From Sinimarinibacterium flocculans (lineage in GTDB: Bacteria; Pseudomonadota; Gammaproteobacteria; Nevskiales; Nevskiaceae), in assembly GCF_003201205.1 (NCBI RefSeq), contig NZ_QICN01000001.1, positions 744,001-808,000 of the forward strand: DNA of 64,000 bases. The letters run 5' to 3'. The notes under the pieces were generated by a model. That model worked only from the letters and a program-made list of their open reading frames with translations. It was not told the DNA's origin and did no database searches. The position numbers and the translations under genes were made by a program. This document shows positions 61,595 through 64,000 of the stretch, in pieces; the stretch's first letter is position 1; each line of letters opens with the position of its first letter.

Positions 61595-62704
61595 CTACGG
61601 TTTGGATCGTCGATGCAGCGTTGACGCCTTGCTCTTGAGCACATCGCCAACCTCCGAGTATCGAATCACACTCTTCACAAGGCGGTGCCCGGTCAGCGCC
61701 ATCGTCTCGGCCAGCGGCACATCGTGCATGCTCGCCTCGGTGACGAACCCGCGGCGCAGGCTGTGGCCCGCGAAATTCCCCGGCAGTCCAGCGAGTAGGG
61801 CGCGCCGCTGCACAATCGCCGCAATGGCATGCGGGGAGAGCGCTTCGCCGACTTTCGTGGATCGCCAAAGCCGGCGAAACACCGCGCCCTCGGTGATCTC
61901 AGCTGCCTTCAGCCAGGACGTCAATGCGGCTGCCGTCTCATCGACGACGGGCTTTGGCGTGTGATCACCGGTCTTCGACTGCCGCATCCGGAAGACTGCT
62001 TGGCTAGGGCCAATCCACTCGAAGTCCCGTACCTCCGCCTTGGCAATCTCAGAACGGCGCCGGCCGCCGCTGGCCCAGCCAAAGAGGAGCAGGGCGCGAT
62101 CGCGCAAACCCTCCAGCGACTCATCGCAGGTCGCCAGCATGAGATCCAGGGCGTCCAGCGTCGCGGCCGTCTTCGACTTGGGGCCTTCGCCGTATTCTAG
62201 TGCGAGCTTGCGGCAGGCCGACAACAGCCGGCGCACCGTGGGATCCTGGACCGGACTGTCGAGCTGCTTCTGCTGATGCGCCCAGGACAGGACCGCCAGA
62301 CGCTGATCCACCGTCGTCATTCGATGACGACCGAGCTCGGTCTTGTAGCCGGCGGCCACCAGCGCCGCATCGACGTCCGACGGCATCGCATCGTGGATCA
62401 CCAGCCGCAGGGTCCCGTCGACTTGGACACGTTCTGGGCGTCCAAAATGATCGATCACGAACGTCTGGACGCGCGCAATCGAGACTGGCAGCGTCAACTG
62501 CTCGCCGAAGCGCACCAGGCACCAAGCGCCGATATACCGGAGCGCTTTCTCATAGGCTTTCCAAGTGTTCGTCGGCTTCGCGATGAAGTGAATCGCGCGC
62601 ACAGCGTCCTCGACGCCGCGCTGAATCTCCGCGGGATCGGCGGGGATGCGGGCTAGCTGGTCGGGAACGCTGCCAGTGTCGAAAAGGTCTAGGTCGTTGT
62701 TCAT
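61595..62704 (-). CDS. Tyrosine recombinase (integrase)
   Basis: 369 aa. Catalytic residues: Arg in GGRRRSEI (near 219), His-x-x-Arg in HSLRRGF (near 314), His in TGHR (near 339) and the nucleophile Tyr in VIRYSEV (near 349). N-terminal SAM-like core-binding domain (NTWKAYEKALRYIGAWC). It probably mediates integration or resolution of the element that carries kfrA and the SWIB gene. Divergent from the KfrA-like gene. Confidence 0.92.
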   Translation of the reverse strand: MNNDLDLFDTGSVPDQLARIPADPAEIQRGVEDAVRAIHFIAKPTNTWKAYEKALRYIGAWCLVRFGEQLTLPVSIARVQTFVIDHFGRPERVQVDGTLRLVIHDAMPSDVDAALVAAGYKTELGRHRMTTVDQRLAVLSWAHQQKQLDSPVQDPTVRRLLSACRKLALEYGEGPKSKTAATLDALDLMLATCDESLEGLRDRALLLFGWASGGRRRSEIAKAEVRDFEWIGPSQAVFRMRQSKTGDHTPKPVVDETAAALTSWLKAAEITEGAVFRRLWRSTKVGEALSPHAIAAIVQRRALLAGLPGNFAGHSLRRGFVTEASMHDVPLAETMALTGHRLVKSVIRYSEVGDVLKSKASTLHRRSKP

Positions 62705-62742
62705 AAATTATGTATTCTGTATTATTCAATACGATATAAGTG

Positions 62743-62781
62743 CTATACCTACGTTAACGAACACTTAACGTAGGTATAGCA
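62743..62781. promoter_or_regulatory. Perfect 16-bp inverted repeat between integrase and kfrA-like gene
   Basis: GCTATACCTACGTTAA (62743-62758) and TTAACGTAGGTATAGC (62766-62781) with a 7-base spacer CGAACAC. Located 36 bases before the KfrA-like start and 39 bases before the integrase start, so it can control both. KfrA proteins bind such inverted repeats and autoregulate. Confidence 0.8.
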
Positions 62782-62817
62782 GATTCATCGGCATTTTGAA
62801 AATCGGGAGACGGAAAC

Positions 62818-63828
62818 ATGCGCACCGGAGTCACTTTGGCCGATATCACCCGGGCCGCCGACGAGCTGCTTGCCGGCGGCGAACGGCCGACCGTCGACGG
62901 CGTGCGCAAGATCCTCGGCACGGGTTCGCCGAACACGGTCAACACGCTGCTCAAGCAGTACTACCAGACACTGCCGGCGCGACTCCATTTGCCGGCGCCG
63001 ATCGCAACCGCCGCTGCGGAGCTCTACGAGAAGGTCCGCGCAACCGCGGTTGAGGAGCTGACAGCAGAGCGTGCCTCGGCGCAGCAGCAGCTCACCGAGG
63101 ACCGCGACAAGCTGGCCCAGGAGCGCCGGGATTTCGAGGCTGAACGATCGGCGATGCAGCAACGCGTCGCAGATCTGAACGGCGATCTGGATCGCCTTCG
63201 CGACCAGCACAAGGCCGCGTCCACAAAGCTGGCGGTTGCAGAGAAAGAATTGGCCAGCCAAACCACCCGCGCAACGGCCGCTGAAGCGCAACTCCGCGCG
63301 GCCGAAGAAGAGCGCGAACGCGCCTCACAGAAACAGACCGCCGAACTCAAGCGCCTGCGCGAACAAGCCGAAGGCAACGAACGGCATTTCCTCGGTCGAC
63401 TCGAGGAACAGAAAACGCAGTTCCAGCGCTTGGTTCAGGACCGTGAGCGCGAAGCTGCAGCAGCCGAGAAGCATGCGGCGACGCTGGAGGCCAACCTCTC
63501 AGAGGCCCTGAAGCTCAACGCGTCCCTGCGCGCCGAGCTGACGTCGACGCAGCGCGATCTGGCCAAGGTCAAGGACAGCCTGACGGCCGCCGAGACCGCC
63601 ACCGCCAGGGCGCAGGAGCTTGCCGCCAAGGACCTCGCCTCGCGCCAGGCGGATCTTGATCGCGCCCGGTCGGAGGTTGAGGCCCTGATCGCCTCGGCGG
63701 ACCAGCACCGCCGCGACCGCGATGAGGCCATGCGCGAAGCGGCAAAGCTCGAAGGTCGCCTGTCAGCGCTGCAAAGCCAGCTCGATGAGGCCAAGACAGA
63801 AATCCGCCGGCTGCAGAAGGCGAAATAG
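62818..63828 (+). CDS. KfrA-like plasmid protein with DNA-binding and coiled-coil domain
   Basis: 336 aa. The N-terminus (TLADITRAADELLAGGERPTVDGVRKILGTGSPNTVNTLLKQYY) is the KfrA DNA-binding domain. Residues from about 80 to the end are an almost continuous coiled coil rich in Glu, Ala, Arg and Lys (LTEDRDKLAQERRDFEAERS and so on). KfrA proteins are plasmid-borne repressors that also aid plasmid partition and have been found on integrative elements. Confidence 0.85.
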   Translation: MRTGVTLADITRAADELLAGGERPTVDGVRKILGTGSPNTVNTLLKQYYQTLPARLHLPAPIATAAAELYEKVRATAVEELTAERASAQQQLTEDRDKLAQERRDFEAERSAMQQRVADLNGDLDRLRDQHKAASTKLAVAEKELASQTTRATAAEAQLRAAEEERERASQKQTAELKRLREQAEGNERHFLGRLEEQKTQFQRLVQDREREAAAAEKHAATLEANLSEALKLNASLRAELTSTQRDLAKVKDSLTAAETATARAQELAAKDLASRQADLDRARSEVEALIASADQHRRDRDEAMREAAKLEGRLSALQSQLDEAKTEIRRLQKAK

Positions 63829-63890
63829 CCACCAGAGACGGCGCTGCCCGAAGGATAGGGCGACGGCACCGCCGCCCTCGATCCCGATCC

Positions 63891-64000
63891 TCAGCTGATG
63901 TGCTTGCTGACCAGCTTGGTCATCTCGAACATGCTGACGCTCGACTTGCCGCCGAAGATGGCCTGGAGTTGACCCGTTCTCGCGGACACCTGATCTTTTG
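63891..64000 (-). CDS. SWIB/MDM2-domain protein, 3' end only
   Basis: The last 36 codons before the window edge: LQAIFGGKSSVSMFEMTKLVSKHIS-stop. This matches the end of SWIB domain proteins (IFG..., VSMFEMTKLVSKHL). The protein is cut by the window edge. In bacteria, SWIB proteins are small chromatin-like factors of unknown role, sometimes on mobile elements. Confidence 0.72.
   Translation of the reverse strand, partial: KDQVSARTGQLQAIFGGKSSVSMFEMTKLVSKHIS

Overview
The window looks like accessory DNA of a GC-rich, Gram-negative gammaproteobacterium. The TonB/ExbBD operon with DUF3450 and TPR partners, the TonB-dependent receptor, and a CYP153-type P450 operon with an AraC regulator suggest a hydrocarbon- or lipid-degrading lineage such as the Nevskiales/Solimonadaceae. 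That placement is inference; there is no rRNA or other taxonomic marker. I see no tRNA, rRNA or CRISPR array.

Layout. (1) 1-3020: the 3' part of a type II CBASS anti-phage operon: a 5'-truncated DncV-like CD-NTase, the E1-E2 fusion Cap2 and the JAMM protease Cap3. The effector would lie left of the window. (2) 3055-7095: a small defence-like or unknown island with a short hypothetical gene, an XRE regulator, three translationally overlapping genes of unknown function, a metallophosphoesterase, and a HAD 5'-nucleotidase fused to DUF2442. (3) 7211-9893: an IS21-family element with frameshifted istB and six 25-bp tandem end repeats. (4) 10072-11081: a frameshifted transglutaminase-like gene, then the tail of a TPR gene with its terminator. 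That tail is a diverged copy of the end of the TonB operon at 51.7 kb. (5) 11159-45099: a ~34-kb catabolic gene cluster. It holds a GMC oxidoreductase, enoyl-CoA hydratases, acyl-CoA ligases, a DUF35 protein, three pairs of acyl-CoA dehydrogenases, a ferredoxin, an SCP2-domain protein, a nitronate monooxygenase-like enzyme, an aldehyde dehydrogenase, thiolase-like enzymes, a TonB-dependent receptor, a GntR regulator, short-chain dehydrogenases, an amidohydrolase, an alpha/beta hydrolase, a MaoC-like hydratase and a P450. The set fits uptake, oxygenation, CoA activation and ring/side-chain beta-oxidation of a bulky alicyclic or steroid/terpenoid-like substrate. The substrate cannot be read from sequence. 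(6) 45385-51848: an E2 acyltransferase remnant, then a complete DUF3450-TtpC-ExbB-ExbD-ExbD-TonB-TPR operon that could energise the receptor. (7) 51920-58390: a leftward operon (transglutaminase-like protein, two hotdog thioesterases, thiolase-like protein, acyl-CoA dehydrogenase, hydrolase) and its AraC-type regulator. (8) 58513-60520: [2Fe-2S] ferredoxin, CYP153-type P450 and a GMC alcohol dehydrogenase broken by IS66 debris. (9) 60521-64000: IS66 fragments, a dehydrogenase remnant, a tyrosine recombinase, a KfrA-like protein and the end of a SWIB-domain gene, which resembles plasmid or integrative-element backbone.

The strongest regulatory signals are paired 21-bp-spaced AAATGACC repeats in both promoters flanking the AraC gene, a perfect 16-bp inverted repeat between integrase and kfrA, and a large palindrome upstream of the GntR gene. 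Several genes carry single-base frameshifts, which could be real decay or sequencing error.
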